From: Salvelinus alpinus | Lineage: Eukaryota > Chordata > Actinopteri > Salmoniformes > Salmonidae | DNA: 64,000 nt | Assembly (NCBI RefSeq): GCF_045679555.1 | Contig: NC_092091.1 | Span: 70,198,517 to 70,262,516 of the forward strand | Direction of reading: 5' to 3' | Shown: positions 24,075-36,602 of the stretch, in pieces | Position numbering within the stretch: position 1 is the first letter of the stretch | How the letters are laid out: each line of letters opens with the position of its first letter | Made by a program: the position numbers and the translations under genes | The notes under the pieces: model-generated | The model's database searches: none | What the model saw: the letters and a program-made list of their open reading frames with translations, nothing else | Told to the model about the DNA's origin: nothing

Positions 24075-27000
24075 ATGGCAGATTACAAGGTGACTGTGCA
24101 CACACACAACATCGCAACTGCCACCACGATGAACAACGTCTTCATCAAGCTGGTTGGCGAAAAAGGAGAGAGTAAGCGCACGTGGCTCACTAGCTTGAAG
24201 GGAGGCTTCTATCAAGGCACGGTAAGTCAGTCATGCTCCTATCAGTACTAAGAGATATTTATCTTTAAAGCTAGAATCCTTAATTGAAACAATAACAAAG
24301 AGGCGCCCCGCCTCTGTTTTGGTAAAAAGCTGAGGGATGGGCTTGTAGAAATGTCACCATTCTCAAACTCATAGAAAAATGTATACTTTTAACCATGTTT
24401 TGTGGCTGTAGCTTAGTGTTTGTTTACATTTATATTGCTTACAATCATTGGGTTCTGATTGGGTACGACAGTTGAACTAAGAAATTATAAAATATATTCT
24501 TCAAGAATCTATGAGTATATATAATTTATAAGTCCAAAAAATGGATGTAGCAACAAATGATTCTAGCTTCAATAAGACTTACCATTTGCATTTTTCAAAT
24601 ACTGTCCTCAAAACACACCCAAACGCACCCAATATGTTCATACACATATAGTGTATATGACATGAAGACTTTGTTTCCTGTATGTTGGGCCCTTACGTAA
24701 TAATACTGGTAGTACAGGATTAGTTATATTTGCCATTGTTATTTGCTTTCTCACACAGTCCAGGTTCTGCTCTCTCTCACTCTCTGCCCCTCCCTTTTTC
24801 TCTCACTCTCTCCCTCCCTCCATCTCATTCCCTCCATCTATCTCTCACTTCCATCCATCTCTCGCTCTCCCCCTCGCTCTCTCTGCAGGCGTCTCGTGAA
24901 TTCGACGTGGTGTGCCCCTTTTCACTCGGCACGCTGGTGCTGATAGAGCTGGACAAACAGCCCCTCCCACTCTTCCCCCAGGACGCCTGGTTCCCGTCCA
25001 AGGTTGTCGTGACGACGCCAGAGGGAGACACATGCCAGTTCCCCATCTACCGTTGGATTATGGACAAGGAGGTGCACCTGTTCAGAGAGGGCACAGGTCA
25101 GCACGGTGTGACGTTATGAAACAACATCACATGCAGACATGTCAGAATGAGTAATGCATGGGAAAAAAGTGGATACTTGCAACCATTGTGAGGGGGAGGC
25201 ATTTCCTTTGTGTGTGCATGCTGTCACTAAGTTTTAAAAGCTACTTTGCCTCTTAGGGCCACCGTACATACAGTAATACATGCAACACTGGTTCTGAAGG
25301 ATTAGTGCAATAATACGTGTGATTAACTTGATTTATTGTTTTTTATATTTTTCAGCTAAAAGACTCTGTGATGAAACTAATCATCTTGCCAGGTACAGCA
25401 GAGAAAAAGAGATGAAGAAGAGAACTGAGCAATACTGGTAGGTGCTGTGGTCTTTCGTCCTAGCTGCCCAGTCTGTCTGTTATATCTGACCAACCTCCAT
25501 ATATTTCCTGCTCCTCCCCTTTCTCCTGCTCCTCCTGCTCCTCCTCCTACTCAGCTGGGATACCTACAAGGAGGGTTTCCCCGGCAGCATGAAGGCAGAC
25601 AACCCTCTGGATCTTCCCAGCGAGATCCAATTCTCGTTCACCAAGGCCACCCAGTTCCTCTTCACCGCCGCCACCGGGTGAGTTCCTCACCAAAGCCAAA
25701 TGTATACCCGACTTGAGTACACAACACGAGAATGCAATGTACTTCTCATAATGGCTTCCCTATGTGATAAGTGGCAGAATGAGGAATTGGCGTGCTCAAC
25801 TCGAAAGTCTGTAGTAACAAAAGGTTGTTGGGTGCCGGGTTCAAAAGGCATGCACTGGGGGGAAAACCCCCCAAAACCCTCATTCATTCAAATATTCTTT
25901 ACATTTTAATGTATTTTTAGGCACTAGAAGCTGTGAAAAATAGTAGAACAATGTATGTAAATAATTAATGTAAATTATGATTGTGAAAAAATATACTACA
26001 ATGTTCCATCATTTATAACTATGTGTGAATGCCTTATTTTTCTCCAAACGCTGATGAAGGCTGTCGCCCAAATGTGTCTGATTGCTCTGACCTCTCCTGC
26101 TGATAATTACATTCAAATGTAAGAATAGTTCAGTGCGGATTTGAGCTTTTTTCCTTTGTCCAGTACGTGGTGAGTTTAACATTTTGGGTTGCACATACTT
26201 GCATATTTTTGCGACTATGCAGGACAGCCATTGTTGCGTTAGCGTATTGCGTTGCGTACGTCGGGCATAACTCATCCTCTAAGGACAGTTCAAATAGTAC
26301 TTCCTGCAGCAGATCATCAAAGCTCTTCTAAAGTATTCCATTCATTTATATTGTTGAGTTGTACATTTCCTCTGTGAAACTCTATTGGCTCATCTTGACA
26401 TAGTTCCTTGTCTTCCATTGTGTAGGATCACTGAGCTGAAACTGAAGGGGTATTCCGACAGCAAGAAGAACTGGAAAAACATTGATGAAATCAGCAAAGT
26501 CTTCTGCTGCAATAGAACTGTCATCTCAGGTGAGTGCATTTCATAGGTGCATTTGCAGTATTAACTCCAGGGGCCTGTTTATTAGGTGGTAAACGTTTTG
26601 AAACAAAGTGAAAGGGGAAAGTAATACTACTTGAATATGTCCAATAAAAATATACATACAGTACCAGTCAAAAGTTTGGACACACCTACTCATTCAAGTT
26701 TTTTTTTCATTTTCACTATTTTCTACATTTTAGAATAATAGTGAAGACATCAAAACTATGAAATAACACATATGGAATCATGTAGTAACCAAAAAAGTGT
26801 TAAACAAATATTTTATATTTGAGATTCTTCAAAGTAGCCACCCTTTGGCTTGATGACAGCTTTGGCATTCTCTCAACCAGCTTCAAACTTTTGACTGGTT
26901 CTCTATATATACTCTATATACTGAAAACGACCCTGGTTTACTAGGCATCATGTGGAAGAAAACAGACTTGCCTGTCCAATAAGAAACTCTTGATTTGTTT

Positions 27001-30000
27001 CTGTTGCAAAAGGTTTTGCTACGGTGTGCACTAATTAATACAACCCAGAATTTCCTCCTTCCAGACTACACACAGGAGCACTGGAAGGAAGATGAGTTTT
27101 TCGGGTACCAGTATCTGAACGGCTGCAACCCCATGTTGATCCGTCGCTGCTCGGAGTTGCCGGCAAATTTCCCCGTCACAGAAGACATGGTGAAGCCCTC
27201 TCTTCGTGGATCGTCCAGCCTCCTAAGGGAATTGCAGGTACTGTACAGTATGTCAAAATGGGACTCTTTGGTAAAATAAATGAATTGTTAAAAGTTGCCT
27301 AAATTATTGCAGTACCACTTATATTATGGGTGGCGCTGGACTAGGGGCAGTCCTCTTGGACCTAGGTGAATATCTTAGATATTCCCAATTATCAATGGAA
27401 GTCAATGGAGATCCCTTTGTTGGATGTCTAGATGTCCACTTTCTTGGACCATCAGAGGCATGTACCAGATTCCTTTTTGGACCTCCAGATGACTTTTGTG
27501 GAGGTCCATCCAGTATGTTTCTCAATAGCTAGGTTTCCATCCAATTGGCGACAGATTTTCATGCAAATATTCTCAAACCCGCATAAAAACAATATGCACA
27601 TTTCCCCACGATAGATGTTTCCATCATATTGACCTGTTGCAGATATATAGCTGTGTGATGACGTAGTGCACATAAAAATAACCTTTGTGGTCAAATTACC
27701 ATGTACCCAAACATAAAAAAAAAAACATGTAAATGGCATTTCCATGGCATTTTCAACTCTGATGACATTGTCACAATTATTTTTCTGTTATATAGCGAAT
27801 GTGCCCACTCTGGTCTTGCCACGTGCACTCTAGCCAACAGCTGGCAGATACAGTGCAGGTATAGCCTACATGATGACATTATTATATGGACCAAAAATAT
27901 TATTTTTTACTTATCAACGGCAGTCAAGCATCGGTCATCATGTCACCAGAAAAAGACCCTCAATATTTATTGGACAGGAGCATCAAGATCATCACTGTGC
28001 ACTTTCACCACCCTGTGAAGTTCATCATAACTTATTTAATCTGTAGACTAATCAACTGCATGTGTTCCCGAGTCGTAGTGAGAGGACCACACAACATATC
28101 ATCATGTGACTTTACTTAGATATGATGGTTATTATATCAATTTTTGCACATTAAAGTGCCATTCCACCACCATTTCTCCCATTATACATTTTACCGACAC
28201 AAAAATATCCCACCCTGTCTAGCATTCTTTGTTTTGTTGACATGCTGAAAGTTTACAGACAAATATTCTGTTTCCTTCAGGCCTGTCGTGACATTTTCTA
28301 TCCAACATGTACTTCAAAAATGTTGGATGGAAACCTGGTCACTGAAAAAATGAAAAACATCCCAGTATTACTTTCTTTTATGTTTTTGTGGGGGGATGGT
28401 AACCCTAAATTCCAAGAAAGTAATCGCAAAAATAACTTTATTGGATGTTTTTTGGGGATAATCCTAGTAAAACACAGAGCTAAAATAGCTGTTCCATTCC
28501 AAAATATCAAGAAAGTGAACCGTAATCATAACCTGTTGCATTGTAACTTTTGGATTTATTCTCCCATGTCATCCAATCCCAAACAGAGCGGCAACATATT
28601 CCTGCTTGACTACAAGAACCTGGATGGATTAAAGGCAAACGTGATCAATAGGAAAAAACAGTACATGGCGGCTCCTCTGGTCCTGCTCTACAGAACCCCT
28701 AATGACAAGCTGGTTCCCATCGCCATCCAGGTAAGGTTGACCTAACTAATGTTGAAGTGAAGACTACAGTCACGGAGACCATTACAAGTGAGAGAGTCTG
28801 TAAACCCATCATGATTCAATCTCCTTTAGAGAGCCCACTTACCCGTGGAGGCTGGTGGAGGTAGAAATGCAGAGTACAGGCTCATTACTACCGTTCCCTT
28901 CTTTACATTCCAAACATTATGACGAGCCCATCCTCCCCATGTTTCCCTCCACTGTCTTCAAATGCTTTTAATTAATGCATTACACACTTAGAACATATGG
29001 TTCATCAAGGGTTCTTTGGGAAGGGTGATGGTTTTATGTGAAACCTTTGAGTCCTTCAATGCTTCTTTGGAGTTCAGAAAAGGGCTCTTTCCTCTTTTTG
29101 TGATAATTCAAATGTGTTTGGGGGGGGAGGGGCAGCTCATAATTATTTGGGGTGTGGTTTGATCAAGGCTCGTTTTGAGTGACAGTGTCATTCCAGTTTA
29201 TCTGTTGTGTTATTATGTCATTACATGTTAAATATGACTATGGCCAGTGAAAGTGTCTTGTGAAATACGTAAAGGATAATCAACGACTATGTGTTCTCTG
29301 GAAAATAAGTAATAATGAGGTGTGTTCCACAATGCGCTAGCAGAGTGGAACTAACCTTCCACAGAGTTACATTATTTTCCAGAGTACGCATAGAGCCCCG
29401 AGTTGATTATCCCTTTTATACCATGGCTATAATTTAGCACATTTACTGCTAGAAATGTGTTCATTTGCAGGGATAAATGAGTTCAACATCCACTGAAATA
29501 GCTAGCAAGTTTACTAGATAGCGACACTAGATGCCTGGGTAACCAAAAGGACTTGGTAGTTTAGCTAACCAAACCATCAGTCCTAGCTTGCTATTATGAA
29601 TTCTAATTCAACAATGCAAATAACATTTGCGCATAGCCTACAGCCATGTGCCCTTTGTTGAGCTTATAATATGAATAAAACATTTTTTTTAAACAAATGT
29701 ATCAACAGTTTAAGCTAAACGGTCTGAGCTCTTGCGTCAGCCTATTGCATTTTTACATTTTTGATGTGCAGTGGTTGTATGCATTTTGAATCTGTCAGTC
29801 TTTTGAACCGTAGACATATTTTTTGTATCATCCCAGCGATGACGGGAAGCCCTTACTTTCAAGACATAACAAGTAGGCTATTTGGTTGTAATTGTAACGT
29901 TGCAACATTTTCTACCAAGGGTGTCCAACCATCCTCCAGGAGAGCCTTGTTGTATTTTGAGACTGCCTTGAATATGCAAAGAAGCCAATAGACAGAGTGT

Positions 30001-33000
30001 AGCCTCCATGTTTGTCTGATTCCCTATGGTAAAAAAAAAGATAGTAATGCATTTCATTTTGTAAAGTGGTTCCTTGCATCATACAATGATGTACAAATGG
30101 TGTTACAGACCATTTTTTTGTGTCTTGAGCTTTTGGACAAGTAAAAAATGTTTCCTACTTGTACAAAGGACAAGTGGCTAAAAAAGTGAATGTCAAGCCC
30201 TGAACCAAAAAGGGTTGAAACGATAGCAGAACCCTTTTTGGTGCTATATAGATTTTTTTTTTAAATAGTTATTTATAGAACCTTAGGACAGGGTTCTTTA
30301 TAGCACCATTATCATTCCATTTATAACCTTATGTTCATGGTTTTTTATAGAACCTTCAAAAAAGGGTTCTATGTAGCACCAAAAAGGAATCTGCTATTGT
30401 TATTATTTGTATTTTTCCATTAAACAGGGATTATGTTGCTGGTAGCCATCTATGAGGTCCCTAACACTCTCTCTCTCCACAGCTGAATCAGAAGCCTGCA
30501 AAAGACAACCCCATCTTCCTTCCTACTGACTCTGAGTATGACTGGCTCCTGGCCAAGATCTTTGTGAGGAGCGCTGACTTTCAAGAGCACCAGCTCAACG
30601 TCCACCTGCTGCGCACTCACCTTCTGGCTGAGGTGTTCGCCGTAGCACTGCTGCGCAACATGCCCATGGTGCACCCTCTCTACAAGGTACATAACACAGC
30701 ATAGCATAACATAGCATAAACCCAGGAGGTTGGTGGCACCCTAATTGGGGAGGACGGGCTCGTGGTAATTGCTGGAGCGGAAAGAGTGGAATTTGATCAA
30801 AACACATGGTTTCCATGTCTTAGCATACCATAATATGGCATAGCATAACATAATATATCAGTGCATAACATACTATAACCTAATATAGCATAACATAATA
30901 TATCATAGCATAACATAACATATATCATAGCATAATATAACATAGCATAACATAATATAGCATAACATAATATATCATAACATAACATAATATAACATAA
31001 TATAGCATAACATAATATAACATAATATATCATAGCATAACATAATATAGCATAACATAGCATAAAATAGCATACAATAACGTAACCTAATAAAGCATAG
31101 CATAAGATAAGATAACAAAATATAGCATAACATAATATAGCATAACGTAATGTATCATAGCATAATATAACATAATATATCATAGCATAACATAATATTA
31201 CATACTATAGCATAACATAATATAACATAACATAATATAGCATAACATAATATAACAAAATTTAGCATACCATAATATATCATAGCATAATATAACATAT
31301 ATCATAGCATAATATAACATAGCATAACATAATATAGCATAACATAATATATCATAACATAACATACTATAACATAATATAGCATAACATAATATAACAT
31401 AATATATCATAGCATAACATAATATAGCATAACATAGCATAAAATAGCATAGAATAACGTAACATAATAAAGCATAGCATAAGATAACATAATATATCAT
31501 AGCATAATATATTATATCATAGCATAACAGAATATAGCATAGCATAACATAACATAATATAGCATAGCATGTCCAGTTAGTGCTCCGAGGTGCGTCAAAT
31601 ACAAGAGGTGTAGACCTTACCGTGAAATGCTTACTTACCAACAATGCAGTTAAGTAAATAGAGTTAAGAAAATATTTACTAAATAAAATAAAGTTAAAAA
31701 AGTAACACAATAAAATAACAATAACGAGGCTATATATAGGCGTACCGGTACCGAGTCAATGTGCTGGGATACAGGTTACTCGAGGTAATTGAGGTAATTT
31801 GTACATGTAGGCAGTGGTAAAGTGAGGGTTGAGGTCAATATAAATAGTGGCCATTTAATTGATCGTTCAGCAATCTTATGGCTTGTGGGTAAAAGCTGTT
31901 AATGAGCCTTTTGGACCTAAACTTGGCGCTCCAGTACCGCTTGCCGTGCGGTAACAGAGAGAACAGTCTATGACTTGGGTGACTGGAGTCTTTGACAATT
32001 TTTGGGGCCTTCCTATGACACCGCCTATTATATAGGTCCTGGATGGCAGGAAGCTTGGCCCCAGTGATGTACTGGGCCGTACACACTACCCTCTGTAGCG
32101 CCTTACAGTCGGATGCCGAGCAGTTGTCATACCAGGCAGTGATGCAACCGGTCAGGATGCTCTCAATGGTGCAGCTGTAGAACTTTTGGCAAATCTTTTC
32201 AGTCTCCTGAGGGGGAATAGGCATTGTCGTGCCCTCTTCCCGACTGTCTTGGTGTGTTTGGACCACCAGAGGATAATGACACATGAAAGTATAATACACT
32301 TATTTCTAATGTGGTCCTCCAGACAGTCCTTATTAATGCCAGTTTATCTCTTGGGATTGTTGACCATCCATCCTTCTCTCCACCCTGGTTTACTGCTTTA
32401 GCTTCTGATTCCACACACCCGCTACTCCCTCCAGATCAACCTCTTGGCCCGGGCATTTCTAATAGCTGATGAAGGAGTTTTCACTCAGGTAGGCTACTGA
32501 CTGGACTGTTTCCATAGAAGTGTGTGGTGTCCATATTGGGAATCACACATCCATGGAAGTTGTGTCAGAGTCAGCATACATGCGGTTGTATGTCTTGTAG
32601 TGAACCTACAGTACCCCCAAGTATGGTCATTTGGCACTCCGGGTCAACATACTTGCTGGTAGGTTAACTATCTCTCATAGAACCAGTGTAATATTGCAGC
32701 TTAGTTAAAGTACATTATAATGTTACAGAATTATGTAATCAAGTAACTTTAAGTGACGTTGTAGTTTGCTGCTTCGGGCGGAGAGGGGATGATTGAGATC
32801 CTGAGGAGATCTTTGGCCTCATTGACCTACAGCTCCCTCTGTGTGCCGGAAGACATCACTGCACGAGGTCTGGAGTCAGTCCCCAACAACTACTACAGGG
32901 ATGATGGACTCAAGCTGTGGGACATCATCCACAGGTAGGCTACGACAGAGCAGACCTACATGGTAATACAGTATCATCTGCTGGTAGAATCTAGAGTGAA

Positions 33001-34210
33001 AGTATAGCTTTACATAGATATGATATCTTCTTCTTCCTTCGTTCTTCCGTTGTCGTCTTCGGTATAGGTTTGTAGAGGAAGTGATTAGTTTCTATTACAA
33101 GAGTGACTCAGAGGTCCGGGAAGACCAGGAACTACAGAACTGGATCAAGGATATCTTTGACCATGGCTTCCTGGCCCAAGAATGCACAGGTGACGATGTA
33201 CAGGGTAATAGTGTGTGGGGGGGGGGGGACGTATGGGTAAATGTCTTGTTTTTACCAATATGTTTTTTGTTTCTGGACCATAACTCACAACTTCCATGGA
33301 CGTGACTGTCCTATAGTAACAGTCCACCCAGCTCCCCTGGCATAACTCCATTCATCACACACCTCTCTCGGTTCTTATCTTTCTGTCCAGGAATCCCTCA
33401 GTCTTTCTCCACTGTGCCAGAGGTCGTCAAGTTCGTCACCGTGGTGATCTTCACCTGCTCAGGCCAACATTCTGCTGTCAACTCTGGACAGGTGAGTGTA
33501 GCATAGCCCATACTTTTTTCAAGTGTGTTATTAATCTAAATCTAAGCACTACTGACATTATCTGCATCCTCTAACATTTAGGAAGAGACATATTTGTAAA
33601 AATGTTGCAAGGTTTTTTCTGTAATTCCTTGCCACTATCATATCATTTCAGAATAGCACTATATTGGATGTCAGTAATAATCAGTCATTTTTCATCATGT
33701 TACAGTATGACTATGGTGGCTGGATGCCCAACACCCCCATCTCCCTGAAACAGCCACCTCCCACCACTAAGGGGCAGTCTACTGAGAGCACCATGCTGGA
33801 GACCTTCCCTGATGTCGGCACAACAGCACAGGGCATGTCCACCATGTGGCTCCTTAGCAAGCAATCCAGTGACTTTGTGAGTCTGCCATCTTTCATGAAC
33901 TATAATCAATATCATCTAGGCCCGAAATACTATATTTAGCTACAAAATATCCTATTTAAGTGTCATTTTTAATGTTAATGATATTGTAACTATCAATATT
34001 TTTCTAACTTTGATTATTCTCCATATGCAGGTGGCCCTTGGCCAGTACCCAGAGGAGCACTTCAACGAGATACCACCCTGCATGATGATTCAGAAATTCC
34101 AGACGGAGCTGAAGGTGTTCAGCGAGACCGTCAATGCCAGGAACTCTGGGCTACCAGTGCCATACACCTACATGGACCCTGCTGTGGTGGAGAACAGCGT
34201 GGCCATTTAG
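24075..34210 (+). CDS. Arachidonate lipoxygenase-like gene 1, complete (14 coding exons, 671 aa)
   Basis: Coding exons: 24075-24221, 24889-25096, 25356-25437, 25555-25677, 26426-26529, 27065-27237, 28587-28730, 30483-30686, 32402-32488, 32765-32934, 33068-33189, 33391-33491, 33706-33876, 34031-34210. All borders are AG/GT, phases agree, and the sum is 2016 nt. Exons 1-2 encode the PLAT domain (residues 1 to about 118), the rest the catalytic domain. Iron ligands expected from the family are present: His368 and His373 (HLLRTH), His548 and Asn552 (QHSAVN), and C-terminal Ile671. Ala411 in INLLAR is at the stereocontrol site, predicting S-specific oxygenation. No signal peptide or membrane segment is seen. 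Features are shared with several animal lipoxygenases (5-LOX, 15-LOX-2, eLOX3-like), so I do not choose a symbol. It would oxygenate polyunsaturated fatty acids, or isomerise hydroperoxides if eLOX3-like. Confidence 0.95.
26659..26905. mobile_element. Internally deleted Tc1-like element in lipoxygenase intron 5
   Basis: The left end cagtaccagtcaaaagtttg is preceded by TA, and the right end caaacttttgactggt is its inverted repeat. The sequence matches the outer parts of the full element at 39559-41023, but the transposase region is gone, making this a MITE-like deletion derivative of about 245 bp. Confidence 0.85.
27238..27530. other. Lipoxygenase intron 6 start, no feature
   Basis: Only ordinary intron sequence is seen after the donor gtactg. 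Confidence 0.4.
27531..28336. mobile_element. Non-autonomous DNA element with 14-bp inverted ends, intron 6
   Basis: aggtttccatccaa at 27531-27544 is perfectly inverted at 28323-28336 (ttggatggaaacct). The interior has no conserved ORF. No convincing target duplication is visible, so the superfamily is undetermined. Confidence 0.65.
28731..30482. repeat. Lipoxygenase intron 7 with dispersed repeat fragments
   Basis: About 28848-28985 (ggaggctggtggagg ... gacgagcccatcctcc) is a fragment of a common salmonid dispersed repeat related to the one at 30719-30815. About 30210-30390 holds an inverted-repeat-rich MITE-like segment with agaaccctttttggtgc and its near-complement. The remainder shows no coding content. 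Confidence 0.5.
30687..31572. repeat. AT-rich (cataa/catag)n satellite in lipoxygenase intron 8
   Basis: A degenerate array of cataacata, catagcata and ataatata words that begins directly in the splice donor of exon 8 (gtacataacac). It is interrupted at 30719-30820 by a dispersed repeat fragment. A block of about 350 bp is repeated at an offset of about 377 bp (for example around 31063-31095 and 31440-31473). Long ORFs on the minus strand are repeat artefacts rich in Tyr, Cys, Leu, Ile and Ala. Confidence 0.93.
31573..32395 (-). mobile_element. L2-like LINE 3' end with reverse-transcriptase C-terminal ORF
   Basis: The minus-strand ORF 31835-32299 (154 aa) contains [38 protein letters not shown] and [15 protein letters not shown]. 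This pattern is found at the C terminus of fish L2-type LINE reverse transcriptases. The 3' untranslated part (31600-31830) contains gaaatgcttacttac and taacgaggctatata, as in the other fragments in the window. The copy is 5'-truncated and sits in lipoxygenase intron 8, about 100 bp before exon 9 at most. Confidence 0.8.
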
Positions 34211-34800
34211 ATAAGCCAAAGTCCTAGACCAGGGTCCAGTTCATTAGGGACTGATTGGAAGAAAACTAAGGAACTACCTTATTTTTGTTGTCCTTTGTTT
34301 AGCGCTTTAAAACGTTTTCCATTGCGTGCCCTGATGAACACGACCCAATGATTCTGCAGGCATGCAATACTAAACATTCTAAAATCTACAAAATGTATTG
34401 AGTATGTCAATTTTTGGAGCTTTGCTTAATTAAGCTAATGTCCCACTTCAATCAGATAAAGGGAAATCGCACTGCGGTTGTTAACTGTGTTAAACCAACA
34501 CACACCTCCACATGGTGTCCCTCTCACAGACAAAGATCTTGTTGATGTTATTATTACCTTTGTACTTGTTAATGGATGTTAAGAAATACAGGGTCTTTCT
34601 GACGGATTCATTTCTGGTGCCATATAACTACGGACTACAGGGACTGCTGGTGAAAATGAGCTCTCCTGCTAAATGATGTGACACTGAAATGTTGATTAAC
34701 AGTAGAGAAGTGTCAGAATAATATGAGAGAACAATAGGTGTGACTCTCGTTTGCAATTAAAAGCTAATCATTTTTAATCTCCAGTCTTATTGTGGTATTT
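34211..34800 (+). terminator. Lipoxygenase gene 1 3' UTR with candidate poly(A) signal
   Basis: ATTAAA at 34756-34761 follows the stop codon by about 550 bp and precedes a T/GT-rich stretch (tcttattgtggtatttg). No other good hexamer is closer to a GT-rich element. The cleavage site is inferred. Confidence 0.5.
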
Positions 34801-34860
34801 GCCTCATCTCATTTTGGTTGAAGCCCTGTCTACCTCCCTCATGTACAGTGGGGAGAACAA

Positions 34861-35022
34861 CAGTCCCGTGTGGCTCAGTTGGTAGAGCATGGCGCTTGCA
34901 ACGCCAGGGTTGTGGGTTCAATTCCCACGGGGGGACCATGATGAATATGTATGAACTTTCCAATTTGTAAGTCGCTCTGGATAAGAGCGTCTGCTAAATG
35001 ACTTAAATGTAATGTAAATGTA
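34861..35022 (+). mobile_element. tRNA-derived SINE inserted in the Tc1 terminal repeat
   Basis: A tRNA-like head has an A-box-like tggctcagttgg and a B-box-like ggttcaattcc. The tail reads aagtcgctctggataagagc and gtctgctaaatgac. It is flanked by duplicated aacaa (34856-34860 and 35023-35027). Because it is followed by SINE body and tail it is not a functional tRNA gene. Confidence 0.88.
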
Positions 35023-35215
35023 AACAAGGATTTGATACACTGCCGATTTTGCAGGTTTTCCTACTTACAAAGCATGTAGAGGTCTGTAAGTTTTATCATA
35101 GGTACACTTCAACTGTGAGAGACGGAATCAGAAAATCACATTGTATGATTTTTAAGTAATTAATTTGCATTTTATTGCATGACATAAGTATTTGATACAT
35201 CAGAAAAGCGGAACT

Positions 35216-36234
35216 TAATATTTGGTACAGAAACCTTTGTTTGCAATTACAGAGATCATACGTTTCTTGTAAGTCTTGACCAGGTTTGCACACACTGCAT
35301 CAGGGACTTTGGCCCACTCCTCCATACAGACCTTCTCCAGATCCTTCAGGTTTCGGGGCTGTCGCTGGGCAATACGGACTTTCAGCTCCCTCCAAAGATT
35401 TTCTATTGGGTTCAGGTCTGGAGACTGGCTAGGCCACTCCAGGACCTTGAGATGCTTCTTACGGAGCCACTCCTTAGTTGCCCCGGCTGTGTGTTTCGGG
35501 TCGTTGTCATGCTGGAAGACCCAGCCACGACCCATCTTCAATGCTCTTACTGAGAGAAGGAGGTTGTTAGCCAAGATCTTGCAATACATGGCCCCATCCA
35601 TCCTCTCCTCAATACGGTGCAGTTGTCCTGTCCCCTTTGCAGAAAAGCATCCCCAAAGAATGATGTTTCCACCTCCATGCTTCAAGGTTGGGACGGTGTA
35701 CTTGGGGTTGTACTCATCCATCTTCTTCCTCCAAACACGGCGAGTGGAGTTTAGACCAAAAAGCTCTATTTTTGTCTCATCAGACCACATGACCTTCTCC
35801 CATTCCTCCTCTGGATCATCGAGATGGTCATTGGCAAACTTCAGACGGGCCTGGACATGCGCTGACTTGAGCAGGGTGACCTTGTGTGCGCTGCAGGATT
35901 TTAATCCATGACGGCGTAGTGTGTTACTAATGGTTTTCTTTGAGACTGTGGTCCCAGCTCTCTTCAGGTCATTGACCAGGTCCAGCCGTGTAGTTCTGGG
36001 CTGATCCCTCACCTACCTCATGATCATTGATGCCCCACGAGGTGAGATCTTGCATGTAGCCCCAGACCGAGGGTGATTGACCGTCATCTTGAACATCCAT
36101 TTTCTAATAATTGCGCCAACAGTTGTTGCCTTCTCACCAAGCTGCTTGCCTATTGTCCTGTAGCCCATCCCAGCCTCGTGCAGGTCTACAATTTTATCCC
36201 TGATGTCCTTACACAGGTCTCTGGTCTTGGCCAT
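35216..36234 (-). pseudogene. Tc1 transposase, full length except one internal stop
   Basis: The minus-strand frame starts [20 protein letters not shown] with helix-turn-helix DNA-binding content. It is interrupted by a single TAG at 36013-36015 (after residue 73), then continues in the same frame for 265 aa to a normal-looking C terminus. The catalytic triad is visible: D in [12 protein letters not shown] in [10 protein letters not shown], and E in [10 protein letters not shown]. That makes about 339 codons, close to the usual 340 aa of Tc1 transposases. The stop falls between the DNA-binding and catalytic regions, so this copy should not make an active enzyme. The + strand ORF 35276-35911 is its shadow. 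Confidence 0.9.
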
Positions 36235-36602
36235 TGGGGAGAGGTTGGAGTCTGTTTGATTGAGTGTGTGGACAGGTGTCTTTTACACAGGTAACGAGTT
36301 CAAACAGGTGCAGTTAATACAGGTAATGAGTGGAGAACAGGAGGGCTTCTTAAAGAAAAACTAACAGGTCTGTGAGAGCCGAAATTCTTACTGGTTGGTA
36401 GGTGATCAAATACTTATGTCATGCAATAAAATGCAAATTAATTACTTAAAAATCATACAATGTGATTTTCTGGATTTTTGTTTTAGATTCCGTCTCTCAC
36501 AGTTGAAGTGTACCTATGATAAAAATTACAGACCTCTACATGCTTTGTAAGTAGGAAAACCTGCAAAATCGGCAGTGTATCAAATACTTGTTCTCCCCAC
36601 TG

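Larger units (their letters stand above)
34846..36602 (-). mobile_element. Tc1/mariner element with long inverted repeats
   Basis: The element is bounded by TA (34844-34845 and 36603-36604). Termini cagtggggagaacaa are inverted. Each inverted repeat is about 200 bp and carries the word gtatttgatac near both its outer and inner end, the IR/DR layout of salmonid Tc1 elements. In the left copy the outer word is changed to ggatttgatac next to a SINE insertion. It contains one nearly complete transposase gene on the minus strand. Confidence 0.93.

Noticed and set aside
30797-31710. 128-aa and 170-aa minus-strand ORFs rich in Leu-Cys-Tyr-Ala
   Set aside because: Low-complexity translation of the cataa/catag satellite.
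34861-34936. Functional tRNA gene
   Set aside because: A- and B-box-like sequence is followed by SINE body and tail and flanked by a target duplication, so it is a SINE head. The same reasoning applies to the minus-strand head near 53705-53775.
35276-35911. 211-aa plus-strand ORF
   Set aside because: Shadow of the Tc1 transposase on the opposite strand.
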